DNA of 64,000 bases from Salinimicrobium flavum (GTDB lineage Bacteria; Bacteroidota; Bacteroidia; Flavobacteriales; Flavobacteriaceae), in contig NZ_JBHULT010000006.1 in assembly GCF_042684505.1 (NCBI RefSeq), positions 682,001-746,000 on the forward strand, given 5' to 3'. This document shows positions 7,592 to 16,440 of the stretch, in pieces; within the stretch, counting starts at the first letter, position 1, and each line of letters starts with the position of its first letter. Under the pieces are notes generated by a model. It was not told the DNA's origin, did no database searches, and worked only from the letters and a program-made list of their open reading frames with translations. The position numbers and the translations under genes were made by a program.

Positions 7592-8900
7592 ATGGCTTTT
7601 TACCCGCATTGATAATTCTGCCCTGATCGTTTTCAGGATCATTTTTGGGGCCTTGCTTGCAATTGAAGCATTTGGGGCCATTTTTACCGGGTGGGTGCGG
7701 CGGGTAATGATCGAGCCAGATTTTACTTTTAATTTTATTGGTTTTGAATTCCTCCAACCCCTTCCGGGAAATGGGATGATATGGTATTATGCCATTATGG
7801 GTCTCTTCGGAATCTTTGTCATGCTGGGGTTCAAATACAGAATAAGTATCTTGGTTTACACGCTAATGTGGGCAGGTGTTTACCTAATGCAAAAATCATC
7901 CTACAATAACCATTATTATTTATTGATGCTGCTGTGTTTTTTGATGTTCCTGTTGCCGGCCCACCGGTACGCATCAATAGACGTGTGGAGAAACCCCGAA
8001 AAGAAAAAAATCAGTATGCCCAGATGGGTATGGCTGCTGCTGGTGGGGCAGATGTTGATCGTTTACACTTACGCCGCTATTGCAAAACTTTACCCGGACT
8101 GGTTTAACGGTACGTTGCCGGGACTCCTTATGAATGCCAGGAAAGATTACTGGCTGGTTGGGGATTTCCTGCAGCAGGAATGGGTGCATTATTCTATCGC
8201 CTATTTCGGATTCTTTTTCGACCTCTTGATCATCCCATTACTCCTCTGGAAAAGAACCCGGCTTTTTGCATTTCTGGCAGCTATATTTTTTCACCTTTTC
8301 AACAGTTTTATCTTTCACATAGGGATCTTCCCCTATCTGGCACTGGCATTTACCCTTTTCTTTTTTTCTTCGGAAAGGATCAACCGCTATTTTTTATGGA
8401 AGAAACCTTACTATAATAAACAGGAAATTAAAGTACCCAATTACCGGAAACCACTGCTCCTCTTTTTAGGCATCTGGTTTTTTGTGCAGCTGGCACTGCC
8501 GGTAAGACATTGGTTCTTCCAGGATGATGTGCTTTGGACAGAAGAAGGTCACCGCCTAAGCTGGCGAATGATGCTGCGTTCAAAAAGCGGAATAATTGAA
8601 TTCAAAGTTGTTGACAAGGCAAACCGGCAGGATACCATAAAGGTCAAAACTGAAGATTATTTGTCTGCCAAACAATTGCGGGCCATGCCTTCCAAACCTG
8701 ATATGATCTGGCAATTCGCCCAAAGACTTGAAAAAGGGTACGCTGAGCAGGGAAAAGAGGTGGAGATCTATGTTGATAGTAAAGTAAGTGTGAACGCGCG
8801 GCCCTATGAGCTATTTATTGATCCTTCTGTCGACCTTGCTGCAGTCAAATGGGATCATTTTCATCATGCCCCCTGGATTTTACCCTCCTCAATAGACTGA
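7581..8900 (+). CDS. HTTM (vitamin K-dependent gamma-carboxylase-like) membrane protein
   Basis: About 439 residues with an N-terminal multi-helix membrane region (around eight helices between residues 15 and 315) and a C-terminal soluble part rich in charged residues. The layout and segments such as KSSYNNHYYLLMLLCFLMFLLPAHRYASIDVW and YTYAAIAKLYPDWF with the HRLSWRMMLRSK region match the HTTM family, which includes vertebrate gamma-glutamyl carboxylase. Whether bacterial homologues carboxylate glutamate is unsettled; Leptospira-type homologues are proposed to be adapted exaptations. The start at 7581 (MLNKWLF) overlaps ribF and is preferred to TTG/ATG codons inside ribF. Confidence 0.88.
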   Translation: MLNKWLFTRIDNSALIVFRIIFGALLAIEAFGAIFTGWVRRVMIEPDFTFNFIGFEFLQPLPGNGMIWYYAIMGLFGIFVMLGFKYRISILVYTLMWAGVYLMQKSSYNNHYYLLMLLCFLMFLLPAHRYASIDVWRNPEKKKISMPRWVWLLLVGQMLIVYTYAAIAKLYPDWFNGTLPGLLMNARKDYWLVGDFLQQEWVHYSIAYFGFFFDLLIIPLLLWKRTRLFAFLAAIFFHLFNSFIFHIGIFPYLALAFTLFFFSSERINRYFLWKKPYYNKQEIKVPNYRKPLLLFLGIWFFVQLALPVRHWFFQDDVLWTEEGHRLSWRMMLRSKSGIIEFKVVDKANRQDTIKVKTEDYLSAKQLRAMPSKPDMIWQFAQRLEKGYAEQGKEVEIYVDSKVSVNARPYELFIDPSVDLAAVKWDHFHHAPWILPSSID

Positions 8901-8917
8901 TGTTTTAAGGCTTTTGC

Positions 8918-8925
8918 TATTTTTG
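8918..8925 (+). promoter_or_regulatory. -7 element upstream of serS
   Basis: TATTTTTG (TAnnTTTG), 50 bases before the serS ATG. No good -33 TTG seen. Confidence 0.4.
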
Positions 8926-8975
8926 TTCCTTTAACTGAAGAATTCATTTCAGTAAAATTTCAAAAAGCAGAACTT

Positions 8976-10247
8976 ATGTTACAGGTAGCCAATATTCGGG
9001 CGAATAAAGAGGCGTATATCGAGGCCTTGAAAAAGAGAAATTTTGATGCCCAACAGCTCTTTTCCGAAGTGCTGGATCTTGACGAGACCCGTCGATCCAC
9101 ACAGGCTGAACTTGATGATACCCTGGCGGAATCAAATAAACTTTCCAAAGAGATCGGGCTGCTGTTCAAAACCGGAGAACACCAGAAGGCAAACCGCCTG
9201 AAGGAGGAAACTTCCGAATTAAAAGAGAGATCCAAAACCCTTTCAGAAAAGCTAACAGAAACAACAGCTGCCCTGGAAAAGCACCTGTACAACATTCCTA
9301 ACATTCCCAACCCCCTTGTTCCTGCAGGAGCTTCAGAAGAAGATAATGAAGAGATCTTCAGGGAGGGAGAAGTGCCGCAACTGGCCGAAGGTTCGCTGCC
9401 ACACTGGGAACTTGCAAAGAAATATGATATAATCGATTTTGAGCTGGGAAATAAGATCACCGGGGCCGGATTTCCGGTTTATAAAGGAAAAGGAGCCAGG
9501 TTACAAAGGGCGCTGATTTCCTATTTTCTGGATAAAAATGTGGCCGCCGGCTATACAGAATACCAGATGCCACTCATGGTAAATGAAGCGTCAGGTTTCG
9601 GTACCGGACAGCTACCCGATAAGGAAGGGCAGATGTACCACGTTACCGAAGATAATTTGTACCTGATCCCAACCGCCGAAGTGCCTGTGACCAACATGTT
9701 CAGGGATGAGCTGCTTTCTGATAGTGATCTTCCCATTGCCTGTACCGGATATACCCCTTGTTTCAGGAGAGAAGCGGGATCTTACGGAGCGCACGTGCGC
9801 GGGTTGAACCGCCTGCACCAGTTTGACAAGGTGGAGATCGTACGTATCGAAAAACCTGGAGATTCCTATAAAGCTCTTGATGGCATGGTGGAACAGGTGA
9901 AAGATATTCTGAGAGAACTTAAATTGCCTTATCGAATATTGAGGTTATGCGGAGGAGACCTTGGGTTCACCTCGGCGCTCACCTACGACTTTGAAGTGTT
10001 CTCAACCGCACAGGACCGCTGGCTGGAGATCAGTTCCTGTTCAAACTTTGAAACATTCCAGGCGAACAGGTTGAAGCTGCGTTACAAAACTGCCGACGGC
10101 AAAAAGCAGCTGGCCCACACCCTTAACGGAAGTTCCCTGGCATTGCCCAGAGTACTGGCGGGGATCCTTGAGAATTACCAGACTCCGGAAGGAATTCAGG
10201 TGCCGGAAGTTCTTATACCCTATACCGGTTTCGATATGATCAATTGA
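8976..10247 (+). CDS. serS: Serine--tRNA ligase
   Basis: Class II aminoacyl-tRNA synthetase charging tRNA-Ser (and tRNA-Sec where present). 423 residues, normal size. The N-terminal about 110 residues form the antiparallel coiled-coil arm (LDLDETRRSTQAELDDTLAESNKLSKEIG) that grips the long variable arm of tRNA-Ser. Motif 2 is FRREAGSYGAHVRGLNRLHQF and motif 3 is HTLNGSSLALPRVLAGILENYQ; TAEVP is the serine-binding loop. A single gene with a strong terminator directly downstream (10272-10307). Confidence 0.97.
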   Translation: MLQVANIRANKEAYIEALKKRNFDAQQLFSEVLDLDETRRSTQAELDDTLAESNKLSKEIGLLFKTGEHQKANRLKEETSELKERSKTLSEKLTETTAALEKHLYNIPNIPNPLVPAGASEEDNEEIFREGEVPQLAEGSLPHWELAKKYDIIDFELGNKITGAGFPVYKGKGARLQRALISYFLDKNVAAGYTEYQMPLMVNEASGFGTGQLPDKEGQMYHVTEDNLYLIPTAEVPVTNMFRDELLSDSDLPIACTGYTPCFRREAGSYGAHVRGLNRLHQFDKVEIVRIEKPGDSYKALDGMVEQVKDILRELKLPYRILRLCGGDLGFTSALTYDFEVFSTAQDRWLEISSCSNFETFQANRLKLRYKTADGKKQLAHTLNGSSLALPRVLAGILENYQTPEGIQVPEVLIPYTGFDMIN

Positions 10248-10271
10248 TCCCGGATACTAATAAATAGAATT

Positions 10272-10307
10272 AAAACCTCACAGTTTTCAAAACCTGTGAG
10301 GTTTTTT
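10272..10307 (+). terminator. Rho-independent terminator of serS
   Basis: A 12-bp perfect stem (10272-10283 with 10294-10305) and a T run. It resembles in sequence the hairpins after mfd and metG. Confidence 0.9.
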
Positions 10308-10416
10308 GTTTGATTCAACGAGAAAATATTTCGGAAGAAATAGAGTCTTTTCCCTCTAAAACTTATTTACCGGTCAATAATTCCCTCTCTTTCAAAGTTC
10401 TGAATTTGCATTTTCT

Positions 10417-10424
10417 TATCTTTA
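10417..10424 (+). promoter_or_regulatory. -7 element upstream of TPR gene
   Basis: TATCTTTA, near-match to TAnnTTTG, 14 bases before the ATG at 10439. Confidence 0.35.
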
Positions 10425-10438
10425 TTAAAAACTACTGA

Positions 10439-12223
10439 ATGCGGTTTATTTACGCCTTGATCCTGATGCTTTTTTTCGCTGTTTCCGGTTTTTCACAAAC
10501 TGAGCAATTGGCGAAGAATTATTTTGATAGAGGGGAGTTTGAAAAAGCGGAAAATATCTATGAGAAACTGCTGGACAATGAACCGAATAATGCAGAGATC
10601 TTTTTTGGCCTTATAGCGACCTATCAGCAACTGGAAAAGTTTGGAAAGGCAGAAAAACTGTTGAAGGATAAACTCAATACTACGGCCAATTCTCCTCACT
10701 ACCTGGTAGAGCTTGGCCAGAACTTTGCCCTTCAAAAGAACCCGGCACAGGCAGAGAAATTTTTTGATGAAGCCCTTCGGGCAATAGAATCAAGACCAAA
10801 TTTCGCATTTTCGATCGCACGTACTTTTGAAAAGTACAGCATGCTTGACAATGCCGTTGCTGCTTACGAACTTGGAATGAAGATGAACCCAGATGCCGAA
10901 TACAGCATTCAACTCGCGCGTTTGTACGGGGAGCAGGGGGAGATCGAAAAAATGTTTAGCAACTATATAAATGTATTAGGTAACAATCCTGCACTGTTGC
11001 CGGGAGTAAGCCGTATCTACGGGCAGTTCATAACAGATGATCCGGTCAATGAAGCCAATATTATCTTCAGGAAATTACTGCTGAAAAAACTTCAGGAAGA
11101 CCAGAACATACTCTATAACGAAATGCTAAGCTGGCTTTTTATTCAGCAAAAGGAATTTCAGAAAGCTTTTTTACAGGAAAAAGCAATTTACCGCAGGTCG
11201 CAGGAGGGCTTAGCTTCTTTAATGCGCCTTACGATAATGGCCAGCGAAGAAGGACAGCCAGAAACCGCCCTTGAGGTACTTGACTTTATTATTGAGGAAA
11301 CCCCACAGGAGGAAGTTAAGCTGCAGGCGCACCAGTTAAAGCTTAATATCCTTCAGGATACTCTTCCGGAGAAACAGTATCCCGAAATTGAAAACTCCTA
11401 TCGTGAACTTTTCAACACTTACGGTACCGGCTTAAATATGCTGTCACTGCAGATCGACTTTGCTAATTTTCTCAGTTTCCGGCAGGGGAAGATCGCAGAG
11501 GGGGAGGCCATTCTAAAGGCATATCTTGACCAGGGATTAAATAAATTCCAGGAAGCTGCCGTTAAAATGGCCCTGGCCGATATTCTCGTGCTGGATGAAA
11601 AATTTAACAGTGCACTTATTTATTATACTCAGGTCCAGAATCTGGTTGAAAATGATGTGCTGGCGCAGATGGCCCGTTTTAAGGTGGCCAAGACCAGTTA
11701 TTATAAAGGAGATTTCGAATGGGCAACCATCCAGCTTGATGTGTTGAAGTCGGCAACTTCTCAATTAATCGCCAACGATGCAATGGAATTAAGCCTGCTC
11801 ATTTCTGAAAATTCAATTGAAGATTCCACTCAAACAGCTTTGAAGCAATATGCCCGGGCAGATCTCCTGGCTTTTCAGGAAAAAGACTCGCGGGCAATTA
11901 AGATCTTAGATACAATTCTTATCCAACACAAAGGGGAAAGGATCGAGGATGATGCCCTTTATAAACAGGGACTTCTGTATGAAGATTCGGGGGATTTTAC
12001 CAAAGCTGAAGAAAACTACCTGAAGATCGTGGAGTACTATAAAGATGGTGTGTTAAGTGACAATGCCCATTTTCGTCTTGCCGAGTTGTATGCGCTGCAA
12101 TTGGGACAACCACAAAAAGCGCAGGAGTTTTATGAAAAAATTATCTTTAATTACGCTGATAGTATTTACTTTGTCGACGCCCGGAAGAAATTCCGGAAAT
12201 TAAGAGGTGACGAACTCGAATAG
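10439..12223 (+). CDS. Exported TPR-repeat protein
   Basis: Signal peptide (residues 1-20, ..VSGFSQ) followed by about 570 residues of tetratricopeptide repeats; typical units are YFDRGEFEKAENIYEKLLDNEPNNAEIFFGL at the N-terminus and DDALYKQGLLYEDSGDFTKAEENYLKIVEYYKD near the C-terminus. No enzymatic motif. Such proteins act as periplasmic scaffolds, and related ones accompany gliding or outer-membrane assembly in flavobacteria, though nothing here fixes the partner. The DUF4286 and rsmA genes follow closely on the same strand. Confidence 0.88.
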   Translation: MRFIYALILMLFFAVSGFSQTEQLAKNYFDRGEFEKAENIYEKLLDNEPNNAEIFFGLIATYQQLEKFGKAEKLLKDKLNTTANSPHYLVELGQNFALQKNPAQAEKFFDEALRAIESRPNFAFSIARTFEKYSMLDNAVAAYELGMKMNPDAEYSIQLARLYGEQGEIEKMFSNYINVLGNNPALLPGVSRIYGQFITDDPVNEANIIFRKLLLKKLQEDQNILYNEMLSWLFIQQKEFQKAFLQEKAIYRRSQEGLASLMRLTIMASEEGQPETALEVLDFIIEETPQEEVKLQAHQLKLNILQDTLPEKQYPEIENSYRELFNTYGTGLNMLSLQIDFANFLSFRQGKIAEGEAILKAYLDQGLNKFQEAAVKMALADILVLDEKFNSALIYYTQVQNLVENDVLAQMARFKVAKTSYYKGDFEWATIQLDVLKSATSQLIANDAMELSLLISENSIEDSTQTALKQYARADLLAFQEKDSRAIKILDTILIQHKGERIEDDALYKQGLLYEDSGDFTKAEENYLKIVEYYKDGVLSDNAHFRLAELYALQLGQPQKAQEFYEKIIFNYADSIYFVDARKKFRKLRGDELE

Positions 12224-12251
12224 TCTCTTCTTTCCCAAAAATTTTTTAGCG

Positions 12252-12560
12252 ATGTATATCTATAATGTTACTATAAACATCCAGGAGGACGTTCACGATG
12301 AGTGGGTGGAATGGATGAAAACCCGGCACATTCCCGAGATGCTCAACACCGGGAAATTTCAAAAGGCCCTCATGACCAGGGTTATGGTAAACGAGGAAAT
12401 GGGCGGGGTCACCTATTCTGTACAATACACAACGGGAAGCCGGGAGATGCTCCAGAAGTATTATGAAGAGGATGCACCACATATGCGGGCGAAAAGTGCG
12501 GCTTTTGAAGGTAAATTTGTGGCTTTCAGAACCGAGCTTGAGGTGATAAGCGAACAATAA
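12252..12560 (+). CDS. DUF4286 family protein
   Basis: A 102-residue cytoplasmic protein recognisable as DUF4286: MYIYNVTINIQEDVHDEWVEWMKTRHIPEML at the N-terminus and the pattern MGGVTYSVQYT...YYEEDAPHMRAK. The fold is expected to be a ferredoxin-like (ABM-type) small domain; no function is established. In Bacteroidota it commonly precedes rsmA, as here (36 bases apart), so it may have a role connected with translation, which is inference from position only. An in-frame TTG/ATG upstream (12207) overlaps the TPR gene and lacks similarity, so ATG 12252 is used. Confidence 0.88.
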   Translation: MYIYNVTINIQEDVHDEWVEWMKTRHIPEMLNTGKFQKALMTRVMVNEEMGGVTYSVQYTTGSREMLQKYYEEDAPHMRAKSAAFEGKFVAFRTELEVISEQ

Positions 12561-12596
12561 TTCCATCAGGCTTTTCAGGAGCCAAAAATCCGGTAC

Positions 12597-13439
12597 ATGA
12601 AGAAGAACTACGGCAAAAAAGGTCCGGCAAAAGGCCGTCGAACCAAATATGAAGAAACCCAGGGAGAGGTAAGGGCGAAAAAGTACCTGGGGCAACATTT
12701 TTTGAGGGATGAAGATGTAGCCTCAAAAATTGCTGACACCCTTACTTATAAGGGTTACGACCATGTACTGGAAATTGGTCCGGGAATGGGCGTTCTTACC
12801 AAATACCTTCTGAAAAAGGAAATTGATGTTCAAGTGATCGAGATCGATACCGAGAGCGTGGTTTACCTCCAGGAAAATTATCCCGTCCTTGAAGGGAAGA
12901 TCCATGAAAAAGACTTTTTGAAATATGATGTAAGTGAGATCTTTGGAATGGATGAATTTGCCATCATCGGGAATTTCCCTTATAATATTTCCACACAGAT
13001 CGTTTTCAAGATGCTGGAGTTAAGGAATTACATTCCTGAATTTTCGGGTATGTTTCAGAAAGAAGTAGCACAACGCATCTGTGAAAAGGAAGGAAGCAAA
13101 GCCTACGGGATCTTATCTGTCCTGGTACAGGCTTTTTATGAAGCCGAATATCTTTTCACCGTTCCGCCCACCGTGTTTGATCCGCCGCCAAAAGTTGACA
13201 GCGGGGTGCTGAGGTTGACCCGGAAAGCTGATTTTTCCCTGCCCTGTGATGAAAGACTTTTTTTCAGGGTGGTGAAGACCGCTTTTCAGCAAAGACGAAA
13301 AACCCTTCGCAATAGTTTGAAGATATTTGACCTGCCAGAAGATATCAAAGAAGATAGTATCTTTGGACTGCGGCCGGAGCAGCTCAGTACTGCCCGATTT
13401 ATTGAATTGACCCAAATTATCGAACCACATGCAGTTTGA
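12597..13439 (+). CDS. rsmA: 16S rRNA dimethyladenosine transferase
   Basis: Dimethylates A1518 and A1519 (E. coli numbering) of 16S rRNA in late small-subunit assembly. The Rossmann SAM-binding motif is VLEIGPGMGVLTKYLLKK, the catalytic-pocket motif is NFPYNIS, and AKKYLGQHFLRDE is the family N-terminal signature (here KKYLGQHFL). A basic N-terminal tail of about 25 residues precedes it. Length 280 is normal. It overlaps mgtE by 11 bases, so the two are co-translated. Confidence 0.97.
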   Translation: MKKNYGKKGPAKGRRTKYEETQGEVRAKKYLGQHFLRDEDVASKIADTLTYKGYDHVLEIGPGMGVLTKYLLKKEIDVQVIEIDTESVVYLQENYPVLEGKIHEKDFLKYDVSEIFGMDEFAIIGNFPYNISTQIVFKMLELRNYIPEFSGMFQKEVAQRICEKEGSKAYGILSVLVQAFYEAEYLFTVPPTVFDPPPKVDSGVLRLTRKADFSLPCDERLFFRVVKTAFQQRRKTLRNSLKIFDLPEDIKEDSIFGLRPEQLSTARFIELTQIIEPHAV

Positions 13440-14781
13440 GGTAAGCGAAGAATATATCGACAACATTCAGCTTCTCATTGAAGAAAAGCGTGATACAGAG
13501 CTCCTGCAGTTGCTGGAGGAGGTCCACCATGCCGATATTGCAGAGATCATCAGCGATCTTGATCTCGATGAAGCTACCTATATCATCAAACTTCTCGACA
13601 GCACGCAAACTTCCGAAGCCCTTATGGAGCTTGAGGAAGACGTGCGGGAGCGTATTCTTGACAACCTTTCGGCCAAAGAGATCGCCGAGGAGCTCGAGAA
13701 TATGGATACAGATGATGCTGCCGATATTATCGCCGAGCTTTCCGAAGAAAGAAAACAGGAGGTAATAGGGGAGATCATTGATGAAGAGCACGCCGAGCAT
13801 ATTGTGGAACTGCTGCGATATGACGAAAATTCAGCCGGGGGTTTAATGGCCAAGGAGCTGGTGAAGGTCAATGAGAACTGGAGTGTTACCGGTTGCATGA
13901 CCGAAATGCGTGCCCAGGCAGAGAACGTTACCCGCGTGCATTCCATTTATGTAGTAGACGACAAAGGGAAATTAAAGGGCCGACTCTCTTTAAAGGATCT
14001 TCTTACCGCGCCCAGTAAGGCAAATATCAGTGACATATATATCCCTAAGGTAGATTATGTGAATGTGCACACCAAAGGTGATGAGGTCGCCCGTATCATG
14101 CAGAAATATGACCTGGAGGCAATTCCTGTAGTAGATGAAATGGGCCGGCTGGTAGGACGGGTGACCATTGATGATATTGTGGATTTTATAAAGGATGAAG
14201 CTGAAAAGGATTACCAGATGGCTGCAGGTATCTCTGAAGATGTAGAGGCAGATGACTCTATTTTAAGGCTCACCCGCGCGCGTTTGCCATGGTTGATCCT
14301 CGCACTGCTTGGAGGTTTTGTATCGGTTACCGTTTTGGGGACTTTTGATGCGGCCATGCAGGAACATGCCGCCCTGTTCTTTTTCGTCCCTTTGATCGCT
14401 GCAATGGCCGGGAATGTGGGAGTACAGTCTTCAGCCATTATTTTACAGGGTCTGGCAAATCAAAGTCTTAGCGGTTCTTTATGGAACCGTCTTGTTAAGG
14501 AAATCCTGCTTAGTTTATTGAACGGCGCTGCCCTTGCTTTGCTCCTCATTGTGGGAGGAATATTTTTGCTAGGCTTCGATTTCTGGTTTGGGATGACCGT
14601 GGGGATCTCGCTTATTTCTGTGATAGTGATCGCATCACTTATCGGGACTTTTGTTCCTATTATCCTCGATAAATTCGGAATTGATCCTGCAATGGCTACC
14701 GGGCCTTTTATCACTACCAGCAATGACATTTTTGGGATCCTTATCTATTTTACCATCGCAAAAGTTATTCTGGGATTTTAA
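13429..14781 (+). CDS. mgtE: Magnesium transporter MgtE
   Basis: Mg2+ channel gated by cytoplasmic Mg2+. Domains in order: N-terminal superhelical domain (about 20-125, many acidic residues such as LEEVHHADIAEIISDLDLDE), two CBS domains (about 135-255, e.g. VHSIYVVDDKGKLKGRLSLKDLL and AIPVVDEMGRLVGRVTIDDIVD), and five transmembrane helices (about 280-450) with the conserved MAGNVGVQSSAIILQGL pore segment. Length 450 is standard. It overlaps the end of rsmA by 11 bases. No magnesium riboswitch is seen, and none would be expected inside this coupled arrangement. Confidence 0.96.
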   Translation: MQFEVSEEYIDNIQLLIEEKRDTELLQLLEEVHHADIAEIISDLDLDEATYIIKLLDSTQTSEALMELEEDVRERILDNLSAKEIAEELENMDTDDAADIIAELSEERKQEVIGEIIDEEHAEHIVELLRYDENSAGGLMAKELVKVNENWSVTGCMTEMRAQAENVTRVHSIYVVDDKGKLKGRLSLKDLLTAPSKANISDIYIPKVDYVNVHTKGDEVARIMQKYDLEAIPVVDEMGRLVGRVTIDDIVDFIKDEAEKDYQMAAGISEDVEADDSILRLTRARLPWLILALLGGFVSVTVLGTFDAAMQEHAALFFFVPLIAAMAGNVGVQSSAIILQGLANQSLSGSLWNRLVKEILLSLLNGAALALLLIVGGIFLLGFDFWFGMTVGISLISVIVIASLIGTFVPIILDKFGIDPAMATGPFITTSNDIFGILIYFTIAKVILGF

Positions 14782-15016
14782 AAAAGCAAAGGGACTTCTA
14801 ATTCAGCACCTGCTCAGTGCTACTTATTTGAAGATTTGGATTTTGGAATTTGTTATTTGGAATTTCTTTTTTGGAGCTGCTGCGCACCGGGCCTGCAGGC
14901 TTTCCGCTATATTTTTTTGTCCCAAAAGGCCAAAAAAGATGCTGCTGCAATCCCTGCCCCCAATTTGATTTAGTAATTTAGTTTCTACTGAAAAAGAAGT
15001 TTCCAAAAAGCGATTT
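14782..15016. repeat. Intergenic dispersed-repeat remnant
   Basis: No gene seen. The stretch holds GGAATTT-rich microrepeats (about 14831-14870) and a segment at about 14873-14960 (GCTGCTGCGCACCGGGC..., CTTTCCGCTATATTTTTTTG, GATGCTGCTGCAATCCCTG) that resembles a sequence scattered through flavobacterial intergenic regions. The latter recognition is from memory and unverified. Confidence 0.45.
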
Positions 15017-15382
15017 ATGAAAGCTATTGATCCAAAGGAAAAACTTACCCGGTTTAGTCAGCACTGGCACCCCCACCAAATAGGTGTGGTCAATGACATG
15101 CAGGTGCTGGTAGCGAAAGTGAAAGGGGAATTTGTGTGGCATCAACATGATGAAGAGGACGAATTGTTCCAGATTTTGAAGGGTACTTTATACCTTCAGT
15201 TTGAGGACAGGACCGAGACCGTGAAGGAGGGTGAGATCATCATTGTTCCTAAAGGAGTGAAGCACTGCCCCATGACCAAAAACGGGGAGGAGGTCCATAT
15301 CATGCTTTTCGAGAAGCTCAGCACCCGGCATACCGGGAATGTGGAGGATTCGCTCACTCAAACCGATTATCCAAAAATCTGA
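15017..15382 (+). CDS. Cupin-domain protein
   Basis: A 121-residue single cupin. The first cupin motif, with metal-binding His/Glu, is FVWHQHDEEDELFQILKGTL and the second is IIIVPKGVKHCPMTKN with the third His; this favours a bound divalent metal. Small stand-alone cupins range from isomerases to binding proteins, so substrate and reaction cannot be named. The dehydrogenase gene starts 6 bases after its stop, making a two-gene unit that may act on a common sugar- or hydroxy-acid, an inference from adjacency. Confidence 0.88.
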   Translation: MKAIDPKEKLTRFSQHWHPHQIGVVNDMQVLVAKVKGEFVWHQHDEEDELFQILKGTLYLQFEDRTETVKEGEIIIVPKGVKHCPMTKNGEEVHIMLFEKLSTRHTGNVEDSLTQTDYPKI

Positions 15383-15388
15383 TTTTCT

Positions 15389-16339
15389 ATGATCATTCTG
15401 CATGCAGACAGTAACCATCCTACCTTAATTCAACAACTCGCAGCCGCGGGACATGAAAATATTGAAGCCTATGATCAGTCACCTGAGCAGATCCTGGAGA
15501 ACCAGCATCTCTATGACGGGATCGTAATTAGAAGCCGCTTCAGGATAGACAGGGATTTTCTGAAGGCTGCCCCAAATCTTAAATTCATTGCCCGCGTAGG
15601 GGCAGGCCTGGAAAGTATTGATGTAGATTATGCCAAAGAAAGAGGGGTGGCCCTTTTCTCTGCCCCCGAAGGTAACCGGAATGCAGTTGGAGAACATACC
15701 CTTGGAATGTTGCTTTCCCTGTTCAACAAATTGAACCAGGCGGACAGGCAGGTGCGTGAAGGCTTGTGGTATCGCGAAGCGAACCGCGGAGTCGAACTGG
15801 AAGGGAAAACAGTGGGTATCATTGGATACGGGAACATGGGGAAAGCTTTTGCGAGAAAGCTTCAGGGTTTTGATGTTAAGGTGGTCTGTTACGACATTTT
15901 GGACGGAGTGGGAGATGAATTTGCCGGGCAGGTTTCCCTTGAAGAATTCCGCCGCCAATGTGACGTCGTTAGCCTTCATACTCCCTGGACCCCTGAAACC
16001 AACAGGATGGTAGACAAGGATTTCATTGCCGCTTTTGCGAAACCTTTCTGGCTGCTGAACACTGCACGCGGTAAAAGTGTAGTGACCGAAGATCTCGTGG
16101 CTGCCTTACATTCGAAAAAAATCATGGGAGCAGGCCTTGATGTGCTGGAGTATGAAAAAGGCTCTTTTGAACACCTTTTTACCGAAGGGGAGGTCCCAAA
16201 GGCACTTCAGGAATTACTGGTATTGGAAAACGTACTGTTTAGCCCACACGTGGCTGGGTGGACCTATGAGAGCCATATCAAATTAGCCGATACTATTGCT
16301 CGAAAGATCCTAGATCATTTTAAGGAGGCGTCCCGGTAA
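15389..16339 (+). CDS. D-isomer-specific 2-hydroxyacid dehydrogenase
   Basis: NAD(P)-dependent reductase/dehydrogenase of the D-2-hydroxyacid family (phosphoglycerate dehydrogenase-like), 316 residues. Residues about 60-75 hold KFIARVGAGLESIDVDYA, the Rossmann motif is VGIIGYGNMGKAFARKL (about 140-157), the catalytic Arg is in LLNTARGKSVV, and the catalytic His is in SPHVAGWT near the C-terminus. There is no ACT regulatory domain and no C-terminal extension, so it is not the long SerA form; the true substrate (3-phosphoglycerate, glyoxylate, hydroxypyruvate or another) is open. Confidence 0.92.
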   Translation: MIILHADSNHPTLIQQLAAAGHENIEAYDQSPEQILENQHLYDGIVIRSRFRIDRDFLKAAPNLKFIARVGAGLESIDVDYAKERGVALFSAPEGNRNAVGEHTLGMLLSLFNKLNQADRQVREGLWYREANRGVELEGKTVGIIGYGNMGKAFARKLQGFDVKVVCYDILDGVGDEFAGQVSLEEFRRQCDVVSLHTPWTPETNRMVDKDFIAAFAKPFWLLNTARGKSVVTEDLVAALHSKKIMGAGLDVLEYEKGSFEHLFTEGEVPKALQELLVLENVLFSPHVAGWTYESHIKLADTIARKILDHFKEASR

Positions 16340-16427
16340 TATGGTACAGTCCGTCTATTAAATCGACTCCATATACTAAACTTATACTAAAACTGGACTA
16401 ACTTTTTACCTGCCGGGATACGGCTTT

Positions 16428-16435
16428 TACCTTTG
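16428..16435 (+). promoter_or_regulatory. -7 element upstream of MFS gene
   Basis: TACCTTTG (TAnnTTTG). It ends only 5 bases before the TTG at 16441, so if real the transcript would be almost leaderless or translation begins downstream. Confidence 0.4.
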
Positions 16436-16440
16436 CAGGT

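Noticed and set aside
8960..9460. Long minus-strand open frame inside serS
   Set aside because: Shadow of serS; Ser-rich translation, no domain, whole length inside a clear synthetase gene.
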